64,000 nucleotides of DNA from Manihot esculenta (GCF_001659605.2 NC_035173.2:12384293-12448292); one strand, 5' to 3'. Positions 36,011 through 48,187 are shown, numbered from the stretch's first letter. Notes: generated by a model from the sequence alone, not told the origin. Made by a program: numbers and translations.

Positions 36011-36780
36011 ATTGTAATAATAACAAATAACAAATAACAAAGCAATAATAATATGAATAATGGACACTATTGAACAAATAACAAAGCAATAATAATATTA
36101 AGAACTGAAATTGCATAATTACTGGAAGAATAAAAGATGAACAATTATATTTAGATCTCACAATTCATGGATAAACTAAAATTTCAACTTAACTCTAACT
36201 AGAAATATAGAGTTTAACCGCTCATGGCTTGAAAGAAAATACAAAAGAGAAGAGAAGAGAGAATCGTCTAGAAGAGAGAGATAGAAAATGATGGCTGGTT
36301 GTCCAAAAAAATAGAATTAAATAGGTGTTGAACCCTAATAGGATCCTTCTGAAAAAAGGAGATCTTGATTGCTTCAATTTAGGAATTCTACTTTAATATA
36401 TTTCCATTCAGGAGAGGACTCCTTGATTTAAGGATGATATTATATTGTGCTTAAGAGGGAAAAATCATGTGAGATCCAGCGGCTTTGAATGAGGAGATCT
36501 GGTCTTTATTTTAAATTTAAATTATTTTTTCGCTCACTGTCAGGTCTTTGTGCATACTGTTGATTTGCCCGGTGGTTTGGGCAAACTGCTGCTCCAATCT
36601 TTCAATTGGAATATGGTTAACTCAACTCGAAAGTCTGGACAATTCTGGATTCTGTGAAACACGATCATCTGGTAGGTTTGCCCAAATTGTTGGTCAAGTC
36701 AATTTCAGCAATTTTTAACACCTTTTTATCAAATTTACTTCTTTTTTACTTTTATGTGAAATATCAAAAAAATATAAAAT
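36011..36780. other. Spacer, no gene seen
   Basis: Short ACAAATAACAAAGCAATAATA duplications at about 36025-36100, then a GA-rich stretch (36235-36290). No coding similarity recognised. Confidence 0.45.
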
Positions 36781-37043
36781 TAATTAGAAAAATACTCAAT
36801 TTAATGCCGAAAACAGTATGCAATATGTGTTGCAGTTGTGTTCAATCATCAATAAATTTAATAAAATTTTTCATTTCAACTTTCTAGAAAGAATAATTTG
36901 TGCCATTAAAAATAGATAGTCGTGTGATTAGATAACCTTCGACTAATGGTGCAGAGATGCCAACAGAATTAGAAGGACCAACCACTTGGATCTATCCAAG
37001 ATATTTAAATCTCAAGCAAGAGAGTACAACTCTGATATCAATT
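36781..37043 (-). pseudogene. Copia gag N-terminus and primer-binding site
   Basis: On the minus strand TTGATATCAGAGT (37030-37042) follows the LTR end, as in tRNA-Met primer sites (TGGTATCAGAG). Reading on gives LITRLSIFNGTNYSF.KVEMKNFIKFID, the N-terminal pattern of Copia gag (LFDGTNYSYWK.RM..FL...D). One stop replaces the tryptophan, and similarity ends near 36830. Confidence 0.7.
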
Positions 37044-38200
37044 TGTTGTCTCAAACTAAGTGAAAAGAGGGTGAATTGATCATTTTTATCAATTTTTAAG
37101 CTCTTACTCAAAGCTTAATAAAAAATTGTGGTTGATAATTTCGAGTATGAACAAGTGCAAGTTTAAAACAGATAACTAAAATATTTTCTTAAAACATGCA
37201 AACAATTTTAGCAAATACAACTAGCATAGATCAGATACAAATAAAGCAAAGAACGATTAGAATAGCAAACTATTTTCAACATATTTCTATCAACTCCATT
37301 TCAGCATACAAGCATATTTTAGAATTACAGATTTAGTGCTGAATGTAAAGAGTTCAGGGAAGAAAGAATCAAATATAAGAGATTTATAGTGGTTTAACTA
37401 ACTCAGCCTATATCCACTCTCTCAAGAATTTTTTTTGAGTTTTCACTTCACTAAACTTTTTTTACAAAGAAAAGAGAAGTCTTTCTTACAACAACAAGCT
37501 TTCCAGTTTGAACCACCTCTCAAACTTCTGTCTAAACTTCAATAGGTGCTTAAAACATTTACCAAATGAAAACACTCACTTGATCAACCTTAAATAAGTT
37601 TCAGTTAATATGAAATCACTAGCAACAACTCACAGCAATATAACAAAAAGCTATCAAGAAGAGAGAGAAAATATTTGCCAATGAGGATCGAATTTCTTGA
37701 ATGAAAGTAAGTAAATAGGTTTGTAAAAACTCTTATACTTCAATACTTTCGTTCAGATTTCTTGAATGAAAGTAAGTAGGTTTGTAAAAACTCTTATAAT
37801 TTAATACTTTCGTTCAGAATTTATGAAGGAAAATAATCTCATTTATAGATGTCTGAAAATTTTACATCTCAACGGTAAATATTGTCAAAGATATTAATTT
37901 TTTGAAAAAAACTAGTTGCTTTTATATTGAAAATCATGCAAACTAAAATTAATTAATTCATAGTATGAAATTAGATAGTTAAAAAAAAAAAGCAGATAAA
38001 AATTAGATACTTAAATTTAAAGCTTATCTAAAATTAAATATCTAATTTTAGCCTTTGAAAATTTTTGATAATCTAATTTTAGGATATTTCAATGTTTATT
38101 TTCTCAAAATAAATCCAAATTTGATCCAAATCCACTGTTGAATACTTCTATTAAAAACTTATAAGTGAACTTTTTATCTCTATTTTCTATTAAATTTATT
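37044..38200 (-). mobile_element. Copia 5' LTR on the minus strand
   Basis: The + strand starts TGTTGTCTCAAAC at 37044, the reverse complement of an LTR ending ...GAGACAACA, like the Copia LTR end at 1831. The CAATTCACCCTC block just inside is also shared in type with that LTR. A minus-strand TATA box CTATAAATGAG lies at about 37836-37846. The far (U3) end is not resolved, so 38200 is a guess. No TTCGGCCGCCGAA palindromes are present here. Confidence 0.6.
37691..37817. repeat. Two-copy tandem duplication within the Copia LTR
   Basis: TTTCTTGAATGAAAGTAAGT...CTTTCGTTCAG occurs at 37691-37756 and 37757-37817, differing mainly by a 4-bp gap. Confidence 0.85.
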
Positions 38201-38573
38201 TTTTAATTAATTTATAATTTTATTTTCCATTCTGCGGACTATGTTACTTTTATCACAATACGAAATTATTTTTAGCTTAGATGCCTACAAAAGAGTTAAT
38301 ATTTTTTTTAATAATATACCTTTATTTTCATTTTTATTTTTAAAAGTGGATAAATATTAATTAAATTTGTAATTTTATATAAAAAATATAATAAAATATA
38401 TCAAAACATAGCCTTTTTCCCTTTTCTTGTTGTGCCTAATAAGTTGTAATATGCTATCCACCACTTAAACTGATATTCATGTGTAGTCAGAAGAATCTAA
38501 GAATATAGACTCATTCCACCTAGAAAATTAAATAAATATATAGATAAATAACCGAAAACTAAGCTTTAAAGTT

Positions 38574-39016
38574 GGGGTGAGCATTTGGTCGGTTCGGTTT
38601 AAAATTGAACCAAATCGAATAAATTGAAAATCAAAATTTTAGTATTTATAAAAATCAAACCGAATTGATTTTGATTAGAAATCAAATCGAGCTGAATCAG
38701 TCTGATTCAATTTGATTTGATTTGATTTGATCGGTTTCAATTTTTAATAAATTTTTTTTTTACACTATATTTTTAGTATTTTAAAATTTAATTAAAATAT
38801 TTTAATCTTAATATGATCTAATTTCTCTATATTATTAAAAATAACATATTATTATCCCTAATAGGTTTGGTTTGATTTTTTTGATTTTTTTATTATTAAA
38901 ACTGAATCGAACTGAAATAACTGAAAATTTTAAAATTAAAAATCGAACTGAATTGAATTTTTAAATTAATTCGATTCGATTAATTTTTTTTAATTTAAAT
39001 TGAATAATGCTCGCAA
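38574..39016. mobile_element. MITE-like repeat (hAT type), copy 1, decayed
   Basis: GGGGTGAGCATTTGGTCGG at the left and ATAATGCTCGCAACTA at the right form imperfect terminal inverted repeats. The interior matches copies 2 and 3 (CGGTTCGGTTT... and ...TTCGATTCGATTAATTT) but most CG steps have become TG or CA. No clean target duplication. Confidence 0.65.
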
Positions 39017-39102
39017 CTATTTCAAAAGCAACAAAAATAAAAGGTATAGACATGAGAGGAGCATAGAAAGGAAAATACCTACTTGCTTCATCATATGATG
39101 TG

Positions 39103-39583
39103 TAGGGGTGAGCATTCGGTCGGTCGGTTCGGTTCAAAACCAAACCGAACCGAATAAACCGAAAATCAAAATTTTAGTATTTATGAAAACCGAATCGAAT
39201 CGATTTTGGTCAGAAATCAAATCGAACCGAACCGGTCTGATTCGGTTCGATTCGGTTCGTTTGATCGGTTTCAATTTTTAATAATTTTTTTTATTTTTTA
39301 CACTTTATTTTTAATATTTTAAAATTTAATTAAAATATTTTAATTTTAATATGATTTAATTTCTCTATATTATTGGAAAAATATATTATTATTACTAATC
39401 GGTTCGGTTCGGTTTTTTCAATTTTTTTTTATCAAAACCGAACCGAACCGAAATAATCAAAATTTTTGAAATTAAAAATCGAACCGAACTGAAATGTATA
39501 AAAAATCAAACTAAATTTTCAAATTGATTCGGTTCGATCGATTTTTTCGATTTGAACCGAATACTGCGCATTCCTAATCCCTA
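39103..39583. mobile_element. MITE (hAT type), copy 2, with 8-bp target duplication
   Basis: The element starts TAGGGGTGAGCATTCGG and ends CCGAATACTG...AATCCCTA. It is flanked on both sides by ATGATGTG (39095-39102 and 39584-39591). An 8-bp duplication and a TAGGGGTG terminus are hAT features. Internally it is rich in CCGAACCGAA and TTCGGTTCGG and nearly self-complementary. At 481 bp it has no coding capacity. Confidence 0.85.
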
Positions 39584-39972
39584 ATGATGTGTGCAAAAAC
39601 TATATGGCATTGAGGTGGATCACCAACCCTCGAGATTCTTCTTTTTCTTGCCTATATCTCTCTTTTTTTTTTCTTTTTTTTTTTAAAGGGTTTCTAGAAG
39701 CCAAAATACCTCAGCAGAAGATATTGCATAACCAACAATGTCTATAAAGTTTTTCTTTTGTATTGGGTATGGCCGGCTATGTGACATATTTATGCTTTAA
39801 GGTTTGATGATATGGGTAAGTTGGTTGGACTTTGAAAATGACTTTTAATTATTTTAATCATATTTTTTTATAATAATTTCATTCATGATAAATTGATTTT
39901 TCTTGTACTTTTATGAATTTGCCTTAATTAGTCATTTAATTAAATTATTATATATGTAAATATATAATCATA

Positions 39973-40438
39973 TAGGATGAGTATTCGATCGATTCGATTT
40001 AAAATTGAACCGAACTGAATAAATTGAAAATTAAAATTTTGATATTTATGAAAATTAAATTGAATTGATTTTGATTAAAAACTGAATCGAATCGAATCGA
40101 TCTGATTTAGTTCGATTCAATTCGATTTGATCGGTTTAAATTTTTAATAAATTTTTTATTTTTTATACTTTGTTTTTAGTATTTTAAAATTTAATTGAAA
40201 TATTTTAATTTTAATATGATGTAATCTCTATATTATTCAAAATAATATACTATTATCACTAATCAGTTCGATTCGATTTTTTTGATTTTTTTTATTAAAA
40301 TCGAACCAAACCAAAATAATTGAAATTTTTAAATTGAAAACTGAATAGAATCGAAATGATTAAAAAATCGAACTGAATTTTTAAATTAATTTAGTTCGAT
40401 TAATTTTTTCAGTTTGAACCGAATATTGCTCGTTCCTA
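39973..40438. mobile_element. MITE-like repeat (hAT type), copy 3, decayed
   Basis: TAGGATGAGTATTCGATCG at the left and CCGAATATTGCTCGTTCCTA at the right. Flanks TAATCATA and TAATTATA may be a mutated duplication. CG sites are mostly converted to TG or CA compared with copy 2. Confidence 0.65.
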
Positions 40439-43244
40439 ATTATAAGTCAATAAAATATTTATATATTGAGAATAGTATACTCTGAGATTTAATTGATTTT
40501 TCACTTTGGAGTATTTGATTTATTTTAAGACCTATTTATAGTAAAATAATACTTTGTAATATGAGTTTTATGTTAGTATAAATTCTAAAAATAATAGTCA
40601 TTAACATAGATTCTAGAAATTATAGATGTTTGGAAATAATACGAGATCATGAAATATATAGAATTATAATAGAATTTAAAATACAAAATATAGAATTATA
40701 TTATTAAAAAATCCCTAAAACATTTTGAGAAGTGGAGAAAAGGTAGAGAGTCTAAGAAAAATCAATAAATAAATTGGTGGAAGGGAAGGCATTGTTAATT
40801 AATGATAATCTCAATCAAGGAAGGTGGAAGAAGTTGGTTACTATTTTTCAAATTCATGACCATTGAAATGGACAAGAGTAAGTGGAGTTAGCTGAGGTGG
40901 TCTTCTAGAACCCTTTTAAATTAAATAATATTAAAATCTCAACTAAAAAAAACCTAATAATAATAATAATAAAATAAAAAAATATAAAAATATTTTATAT
41001 GTTGTATTTATTTTTATTTTAAAATCTATAATTCATTTTATATTAAAATAGTTATTTATAGTATTATATTATTAGGAAAAAATAATAAATTTTAAATGTC
41101 GTCAAAATAATTATCAAATAATATTTTTCATAATATTTTTAAGATGAAATATGAAACGTATTTATTGATTTTCTATTTTAAAATTTATTATTCAATTTAT
41201 ATTAAAATAGTATTTTATAATATAATTTTTATATTAATAATTTTTAATAATATTTATAATTACTGCTAATTATTATTTTTTTAAAAGCATACTGCTAATT
41301 ATTAATAATATAATATTATAAAATATTATTTTAACATAAATAAAATCATAAATATTTAAATAAAAAATAAAATTAATTACAAGAAAAAGTGGCTACAATT
41401 TTATTACAAGTACGCTCTATATTTTTTTTATTTAAAATTTAATTTTTTAAAATTATTTCAATTATATTCTTCTAAAAAATTCATGAAATTGCACTATTTA
41501 CTATTTAGTATTACTTTTAAAATTCTCATTAAAAAATAATCTTATTAAATATATTAATTACAAAATATTAAAAATTAATTTAAAATAATACTTAACATAA
41601 TTTAAAAATATTAAAAATAATAAATTAATTTTTTAGATGCATTAAATTATTCTTTTAACATAATACTAATCACCGTTTTTTTTAAATTATATTAATATTT
41701 AAAGTGAATTTAAAAAGTTAATAATATATAAATTAAATATTTAATTATTTAATCTAATTTAATTAAATAACTAAAAATTATGTAATTATAAAATAATATA
41801 TAAATTAAGAATATATAATTTATTTGAAATTATAAATTCAGTTTTTATTTTTTTATATTAAAAAAATTATTAATAAAATAGATAATTATAAAAAAAATTT
41901 TTAATTTTATTATAATTCTACTTTAAAATTTTAAATTATTATCAATTTTATTTTTAATATAAAATTTGTTGATGGAGTATTCACGTGGTGGACAGTAATG
42001 TGATGATTTCATTAATTTTTAATTATATAAATAAAGATAAAGTATAATTAAAATAATTTTAAATATTAAATATTAATTGATAAAAAATATACAAAGATAT
42101 AATTTAAGATTTTTTTCATTAACTTTAAAAAATAATAAAACTACATGCTATTTCTTTTTGTTCTTTCTGATAATATAATAACAATAAAAGGGTGGGGTCC
42201 GTGGGGACTAGGAGCAGAGGATAAGAGTGATCAGTAGGAAGTGACCAAAAGCCCAAAACATTATGTTTGGTGTCAAACGAATCTGCAGCATATTTTAGAT
42301 TTTAGCTTTAGGTCCTCCATAAAATTGTATTTATACTTTGTGCCCCATAATTAACAATATTACTCTTACGAGTTGGATCTTCTTTCCCTTTTAATTAGTT
42401 GTTCAGGATTAGAAGAAAAGAAGCTCTCAAGTCAAAATATATGTCTCATTAAGAAGAATATCTAAAATATTTAATAAAGAAAATGTGAAAGAATTTAAAA
42501 TCTTACATTTTTTCGAGATTATAATATGAATTTTTAATTTTATATAATAAATTTTATTTTTTTAATCTACTTATAATTATAGCCAAATATCACTTTAATT
42601 AATTTTGATTAAAGTTACCAATTATCAATACAAAAGAGCAAGTTACTAATTAGAATATATAATAAGCGACAAATTATATATTATGCAGAATTGATTATAT
42701 TTTTAGTTAAAATTAATTTAAATATGGTATTTAATTTACAATAAAATTTTAAAAAAATTATCCTTCAAAATTAAAAACTCATTATAATTATAAAAACCAT
42801 AAAATTTTAAATTTTTATATCTAATACGCATTTACTAAATACGTAGTATTTACAAAGAAATTAAAGGAGTCTTCCATTATATAAAACATAATTAGGTCTG
42901 AAAATCAATTCTTTATTAATTCTAATTAATAGTCGCAATCATTTGTATATGCAGGTTCTATTTATTTCATGAAATTATGCTTTTAAAAAAATATTATTTT
43001 TTTGTTCTGTTCTAAATTTAAAAAAAAATGATCAATTTTAATTTTTTTTAGTTAGAGAAAACATTAAATTGTTTTTAAGAAAAATTGGTTTGTGATTTTT
43101 AAACTTTCAAAATTTTATATTATATAAATCTTATTAATATATATCCTTTATTTCATATTACAACTAAATAATGAAAAATCGTTTTTATATAATATATTAA
43201 TTTTACTATATTAATTTTACAGTTTTATTAATTTTTATTTTAAT
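40439..43244. other. AT-rich spacer
   Basis: No gene recognised. It includes an (AAT)n run at about 40950-40975. Composition is extreme from 40950 to 43240. Confidence 0.6.
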
Positions 43245-43823
43245 GTAGCTGACATTAGATGGCTGATGTGACTGGAATGAGACTATAATATGATTTGTTA
43301 GAACCTGCAAAAAAAAAAAAGTGAGGTGGTGCTGGATGTCCACGACAGCCACCTTAACGCTCAAGTCAGTATCGTGATAAGGAGAGAAGGTAACGAATTA
43401 CTTAGCGCTTTGGTGTTAGAGAATAGTATACTTTTGTCTTTGAGATCATTCTCTTTTTATGATGTGAGAGAATGGAGATAAATATGGTGTTTCCTGAAAA
43501 TCCAATAATGATATGGCCGGTTGTTCGATAATGGTTATTGTTAGCTAATGAGTTGGTGGTTCCGTGATCACATGCAAAGTGGGAATATATTTAGTAATGG
43601 TAACCATGTGTCAAGACTCGGCCTATTAGGGGAGGGCGAGTCTTAATGATAGTCTGGGTATTAAAGTGTTCGGGTCCCCTTTTCCGTAGCGGGATTGCAA
43701 AAGTGTTCGAGTCTCCTTTTCCGTAGCGGGATTGCATCTCCCACTTGTTAGATCTCTGTTGCGTGGCCCCTATTTTGTGGTGACAACTCATAACTTACTT
43801 TGAGTTATTGTTATGTAACATCA
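43245..43823 (-). mobile_element. 3' LTR of the minus-strand Tat element (copy C)
   Basis: On the + strand it starts TGTAGCTGACATTAG and ends GTTATGTAACATCA. The next bases GTTATCCCCGCCGGTCTTT are, on the minus strand, a purine-rich tract directly before TGATGTTACATAAC. It is best preserved of copies A, B and C. The pol of this element lies on the minus strand at 56600-59700. The left limit is approximate. Confidence 0.6.
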
Positions 43824-44459
43824 GTTATCCCCGCCGGTCTTTAACTCTTTAGGTTCGAAGGTGACCGTTTGCCTTTCCAGTTTAGGATACGTAGCATGAT
43901 CTCGGTTGTGAGTGCCATTTCGTTTGTCTATGGTCACCTTATCTTCTGTGCCGCATTCAAAACTTTGTTGGTTACTTCGCTGTATAGGAACACTTCTTTC
44001 TTCTTTTTGGTTCAGAACAGTTTCTCATGGGAGAGAGGAGTGGGGGTTTCTTTTTCTTATGTTCTTGAGGACAACCAAATCTGTATGGAGGATATCATCA
44101 TGGTCTACCAAATCTGTGTGGAGGATATTACCATGGTCAACCAAATCAGTGTGGAGAATATCATTATGATCTTCAAATAACAACTGAAGGCGGGGCTTTC
44201 TGAAGGTGTGAGCACACTGCTTAGCTTTATGCATTGGTTGAGGATTGCAGCCAGCCCGACTATAATGGCTTTTCAGCTTCACGACCCTTGGGGAGGCTAG
44301 ATTGTGCAACATTGATTCCAAAAAAAAGGCCAGGAAGGTAGTCGGAGAGACAACTCTTCACATGGCCTTTTAGTCAGCTTTCTCCCATATGATGAGATAG
44401 TTTTTAAGGATTTTGATGTAATAAAGATTTTTGATGTAATAGAGACTTTATTCAAGTCC
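43824..44459 (+). pseudogene. Accessory ORF remnant of the Tat element, first part
   Basis: Plus-strand frames contain a small internal triplication: ICMEDIIMVYQ, ICVEDITMVNQ, ISVENIIMIFK (44080-44180), then QQLKAGL. The motif is that of the accessory ORF at 8855 and 35010. The ORF runs opposite to the pol of the same element. The sequence TTCAAGTCCCTTCC is interrupted by the gypsy insertion and resumes at 55463. Confidence 0.5.
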
Positions 44460-44464
44460 CTTCC
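44460..44464 (+). repeat. Target site duplication, left
   Basis: CTTCC, identical to 55463-55467 at the far end of the gypsy element. Confidence 0.9.
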
Positions 44465-44821
44465 TGTAATACCCGGCTAGACTCCGGCATCGGAATTCCT
44501 ACCGTCCGGTGGAATCTCGGATGACGGAAACCTCTAGAAGGGTAAAATCATGTTTTTATAAAATATTTTAATGTATTTCATGGGTTTAAACAAGAAAGAA
44601 ATTAAGTTTTGAATGAAAATAGTTTTGAGAGGAAGACTCAGGTTCGACCGCTGAACCTCAGGTTCGGCCGCCGAACATGCATGCACTTCGGGAGTGCTTT
44701 AGGCCCCCGAAGGCATAAGTGAGGGAAGTCCAGGTTCGGCCGCCGAACCTTATGATCGGCCACCGAACATGGCATGCATGCGGAGGCACGTTAGGCCCCC
44801 GAAAGTGGCCTGGCCAGCCAC

Positions 44822-44830
44822 CTATAAAAG
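44822..44830 (+). promoter_or_regulatory. TATA box of the 5' LTR
   Basis: CTATAAAAG, 357 bp into the LTR, conserved in position and context (GCCAGCCAC before, GGTCCCC after) with the other LTRs. Confidence 0.75.
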
Positions 44831-45674
44831 GGTCCCCTTGTCCGAATGGGCGAGCTTTTCTCTCCATTTTCGGCCAAGGTGAGTTCTTCGCCGTCCTTCA
44901 CCGATTTTGAGTCATTTCCTTCAAATCTTTCATGATTTTCATGAGTTTTTACTTTGTTTTGAAGATTTTTGAGCAAAGGGCAAGTTTTGAGGCTTGGAAG
45001 ACTCATGAGCTCTTTTTCTTTGGTTTCTAAGTTTAGGTCGTCTCCCTCTCTCGATCTTCAAGAGGTAAGAGCCGATCTTGAGCTCATTGTATGTTTTAAA
45101 CAAATTTTAAATTGATCTATGGGGTAGAAATGCATGTTTAGGTTAGTTGAACTTTGTTAGGTTTTATGTGACTATATGGACAATGTGTGTTGGATATGCA
45201 TGTTTGATGTGTTTGAGTTGGGGTTTAGGATAGTTTGAGACCCCTATGTGTTGATGCAAGTGTCTATACATGATTTGAGAGAGTTGGATGCTTGATTGGA
45301 GGGTTTGGGAGGAAAGTGTGCATTGAAAAGCTGAGTTTCTGCCCTTTTGGGAGAAACCACATTCGGCAGCCGAAAGGAACTTTCGGCCGCCGAACCTGTC
45401 TGTGAGGCAAGCCTTTTGACTGCCAAAGCCTGCCCCCGAAAATGGACTTTTATCTCTGGAGGGCACTTTCGGCCGCCGAAGGTGCCGCCGAACCTGCATG
45501 ACTTTCGGCTCTGGAGGGACTTTCGGCCGCCGAACCTGCCGCCGAAAGTGCCCTGTGCAGCCCTCCTTTGCATGTTTTCTATGATTATTTTAAGGTGTTT
45601 TAGAGGGTTTTTGGGGAGTATTTTAGAGTCATGTTTATGTATGTTAGGTCCCTCATTTGAGTCCACCTGTGTAG

Positions 45675-45748
45675 GTTTGGACCCGAGGAACCGAGGACCC
45701 CAGCAGTGAGTTCAGCTGCTTCTGAGTCTGTTAGAGCTTCAGCGAGAG
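45675..45748 (+). other. Mini-exon-like segment in the 5' LTR
   Basis: 74 bp between CCACCTGTGTAG and AGAG|GTGAGTGG. As this LTR drives the element, this block would be in the leader of the genomic RNA. Confidence 0.5.
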
Positions 45749-45947
45749 GTGAGTGGAATACATTATGTTATTTCAAAGTAAATAAATAAATTCTGAGCAT
45801 GATACACGCATCATGAATGCCATGAGATATACTAGGGTGCTTGCATTAGAATTCACGAATATGTTGCATTGCATATTATGTTGTTGATGTGGATGAATGT
45901 TGAATGATCCATTGGCCCTCACACGTTATGACATGATGTTATGATAT

Positions 45948-46089
45948 GGAAGTCCAGGTGTGCCTGCACTACGCCCCTGGCACTATGTAAGAGAAAGACC
46001 GGGTGAGTCTGCACTACGCCCCCGGCACTATTGGATATGTATGTTATGCTATGGAAGTCTAGGCGTGCCTGCACTACGCCCCTGGCATG
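45948..46089 (+). repeat. Three-unit hairpin array in the 5' LTR
   Basis: Unit stems are CCAGG/CCTGG, CCGGG/CCCGG and CTAGG/CCTGG, each around a loop ending CTGCACTACGCC. The second unit changed both sides of the stem together. Confidence 0.8.
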
Positions 46090-46729
46090 ATTAGACTGTA
46101 CGGAGGGCTAAATGGTGACAAGTTCATCCTTGATGTGAATTGTTTGTGATATGTTGCATTTTATGAAAATATGAAATTTAAATTGAATGATTAATTATTC
46201 TGCTCACTGGGCTTTATAGCTCACCCCTCTCCCTTAACCCCCAGGATTGCAGGTACAGGGTAGACCAGGAGGTCAACAGGAGTAGAGTTTTGTATGATGT
46301 AATAGCTAGCTGTGGACATGAATATATTGTAATGTAAAAGTAAAGTATTGTAATGTTATGTAATGATGCTTATGGGAGTTTAGAGTTGTGCTTGACCGTA
46401 GTATTATGTTAATCCCTTTCTAGTACATGATCTTAATGTTTAAGGATGATTATTGTAAACCAAACTTAATTCATGTTATGTCACCCCATTGGAGTATTGA
46501 TGAGGACTCCACGGTGGGGTTAATGTTTATGTTTATGAATAGTGCTTGCATAGGTTGAGTTTGGTGATGAATGGAAAGAAAAGTTCAAAATTTTTATGTA
46601 TGTTGTTGATCATGTATGGAATTAAACAGGTTTAAGGGGTTAATGTTTGGCTTGCTACGGGTCCCGGCGGCCTTAAGCCGATCTGGATCCTAGCGCCGGT
46701 AGCGGTCCGATTTTCAGGTCGTTATAGAT

Positions 46730-46741
46730 TGGTATCAGAGC
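46730..46741 (+). other. tRNA-Met type primer-binding site
   Basis: TGGTATCAGAGC, three bases after the 5' LTR end. It is complementary to the 3' end of initiator tRNA-Met, the usual primer of plant chromoviruses. Confidence 0.9.
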
Positions 46742-46999
46742 CCTAGGTTCATATGGTCGGACCTAGAGTGTCGGGCTAATAGATGTTCTAGAAGGTCAAG
46801 CACAATAGGAAAAACCATGTCCACTAGGATAGGATGTAGAGTCCTGTCTTGAATGATGATGTGAAATGCCATGATTATATGCATGTGCATTAATGATATG
46901 CTATGTATGTGATGTATGTGATGCGGGTTCATGTATTTGCACATGAACCATTTGATGCTAATGTTTATGTGATGTGTGCTGTTTTTTCAGAAAAACAGG

Positions 47000-48187
47000 A
47001 TGAGAGGAACTCGTCGATTGGCACGATTGACTGGAGTACCACCCCAGGACGAGGGCACTGATGCCCATCCTCCTGCATTGCCTAGGGCAATGTCAAGTAG
47101 GTCTAGCAGAGAAAGAGCAGTAAGAGACCCTAGAAGGTCTTTGGATATGGGTAGAAGCAGATCAGTGAGGGGAACAATGCAAGGGGATATGTCAGAGGAT
47201 GTGGGGGATCAGATGGATGTGGATCAGAGGAGGGATGGCAGTCTCGGAGTAAGTATGTCGGAAGAGGGGATGGGAGAGTCCCAAGGAGGCACTCAGGCCT
47301 CGGGATTTGTTCAGCCACCTTACTACCCACCCTTTTCACATAATCTCGGGTATTCGATGGGAGGTACATCAGATTACCCCAGTTTTAACCCTTATCACTC
47401 TCAGATGCCATACCCACCTTTCTACCCACCGTACCCACAGTACCCTATGTATCCACCCCCACCCTACCATCCAGGTACAACAAACCCTACCCCAGGGGAT
47501 GCTACACCTCCTCAACCACCAGTAGCACCTACTGTCCCAGAAACCCAAATGCCTAAACCTAGCTCATCTGGGGGGAGCAAGGTCAAGATGACCGATTACA
47601 TGAAGCTGGGTGCTCCCCAGTTTGAAACCGGTGATGACCCGTTTGTGTACCTTGAGAGGGTCAAGACAATTACAGATGAGATAGGAGCTGATGACAGTAG
47701 AGCCATCCAGATGGCTGGATTCACATTAAAATGCAAGAAGGCCCAAGAGTGGTTTAAGAATTATGTGAACCCGAGGTTGGATAGTCTATCCTGGGAGGAG
47801 TTTGCCAATGAGTTTGCAGGATGGGCTTTCCCTGACAGTTTCAGGGAGCTGAAAATGATTGAATTTGAGCAGTTGAGGCAGACAGATGAGATGAGCGTGG
47901 ATGAGTATACAGACAGATTCTTGGAGCTGTTGCCGTTTGCTGGGCTGAATCTAGACACTGATCAGAGGAAGTCAAGGAGGTATATCATGAGGCTCCATTC
48001 CAGGTATTCCTCCTTGATTCAATCAGCAGAGAGGGAGAGTTTCCATGCCATAGTGGATATGGCTCGGAGGATGGAGGCTAGTGCTATCATCGAAGGGAAA
48101 GTCAAGCAGTCAGTGGCACAGCCTTCTGGTTCCAAGACCCCAGGTGGGGGAAGGTTAGACCCTTCTTCTCTGAGTTCAGGCAGTTGA
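47000..48187 (+). CDS. Gag of the gypsy element, truncated at its C-terminus
   Basis: 395 codons from ATG 47000 ([12 protein letters not shown]); an upstream in-frame ATG at 46976 lies before a TTTCAG acceptor-like site, so 47000 is preferred. Parts: basic N-terminus, proline/tyrosine-rich stretch (about 100-170), then the retrotransposon gag (capsid-like) core from [13 protein letters not shown] through LLPFAGL to RRMEASAI. It packages element RNA into particles. The usual zinc knuckle and protease are absent: sequence passes at about 48170 straight into reverse transcriptase in another frame, so the ORF ends SLSSGS and stop. A deletion of well over 1 kb is inferred. Confidence 0.85.
   Translation: MRGTRRLARLTGVPPQDEGTDAHPPALPRAMSSRSSRERAVRDPRRSLDMGRSRSVRGTMQGDMSEDVGDQMDVDQRRDGSLGVSMSEEGMGESQGGTQASGFVQPPYYPPFSHNLGYSMGGTSDYPSFNPYHSQMPYPPFYPPYPQYPMYPPPPYHPGTTNPTPGDATPPQPPVAPTVPETQMPKPSSSGGSKVKMTDYMKLGAPQFETGDDPFVYLERVKTITDEIGADDSRAIQMAGFTLKCKKAQEWFKNYVNPRLDSLSWEEFANEFAGWAFPDSFRELKMIEFEQLRQTDEMSVDEYTDRFLELLPFAGLNLDTDQRKSRRYIMRLHSRYSSLIQSAERESFHAIVDMARRMEASAIIEGKVKQSVAQPSGSKTPGGGRLDPSSLSSGS

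Larger units (their letters stand above)
44465..46726 (+). mobile_element. 5' LTR of the gypsy element
   Basis: 2262 bp. TATA at 44822-44830. Palindrome clusters lie at 44640-44770 and 45360-45550. Donor-like CCAAG|GTGAGT sits at 44879 and AAGAG|GTAAG at 45065. The mini-exon-like block is 45675-45748 and the hairpin array 45948-46089. The last bases are GTTATA where other copies have GTTACA, a terminal mutation. Confidence 0.9.

Noticed and set aside
45244..45666. 140-codon minus-strand ORF (and its twins at 51663-52085 and 53312-53713)
   Set aside because: It lies in the LTR palindrome cluster; self-complementary CG-rich repeats keep both strands open. Residues are repeats of FGGR and SAAE. 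The same explains the frames at 800-994, 3587-3931, 44658-45006 and 60538-60930.
45948..46089. CRISPR-like array
   Set aside because: Only three imperfect units in a plant LTR; the spacers are conserved LTR sequence and no cas genes exist.
46730..46741. tRNA gene
   Set aside because: TGGTATCAGAGC is the primer-binding complement only; no cloverleaf around it.
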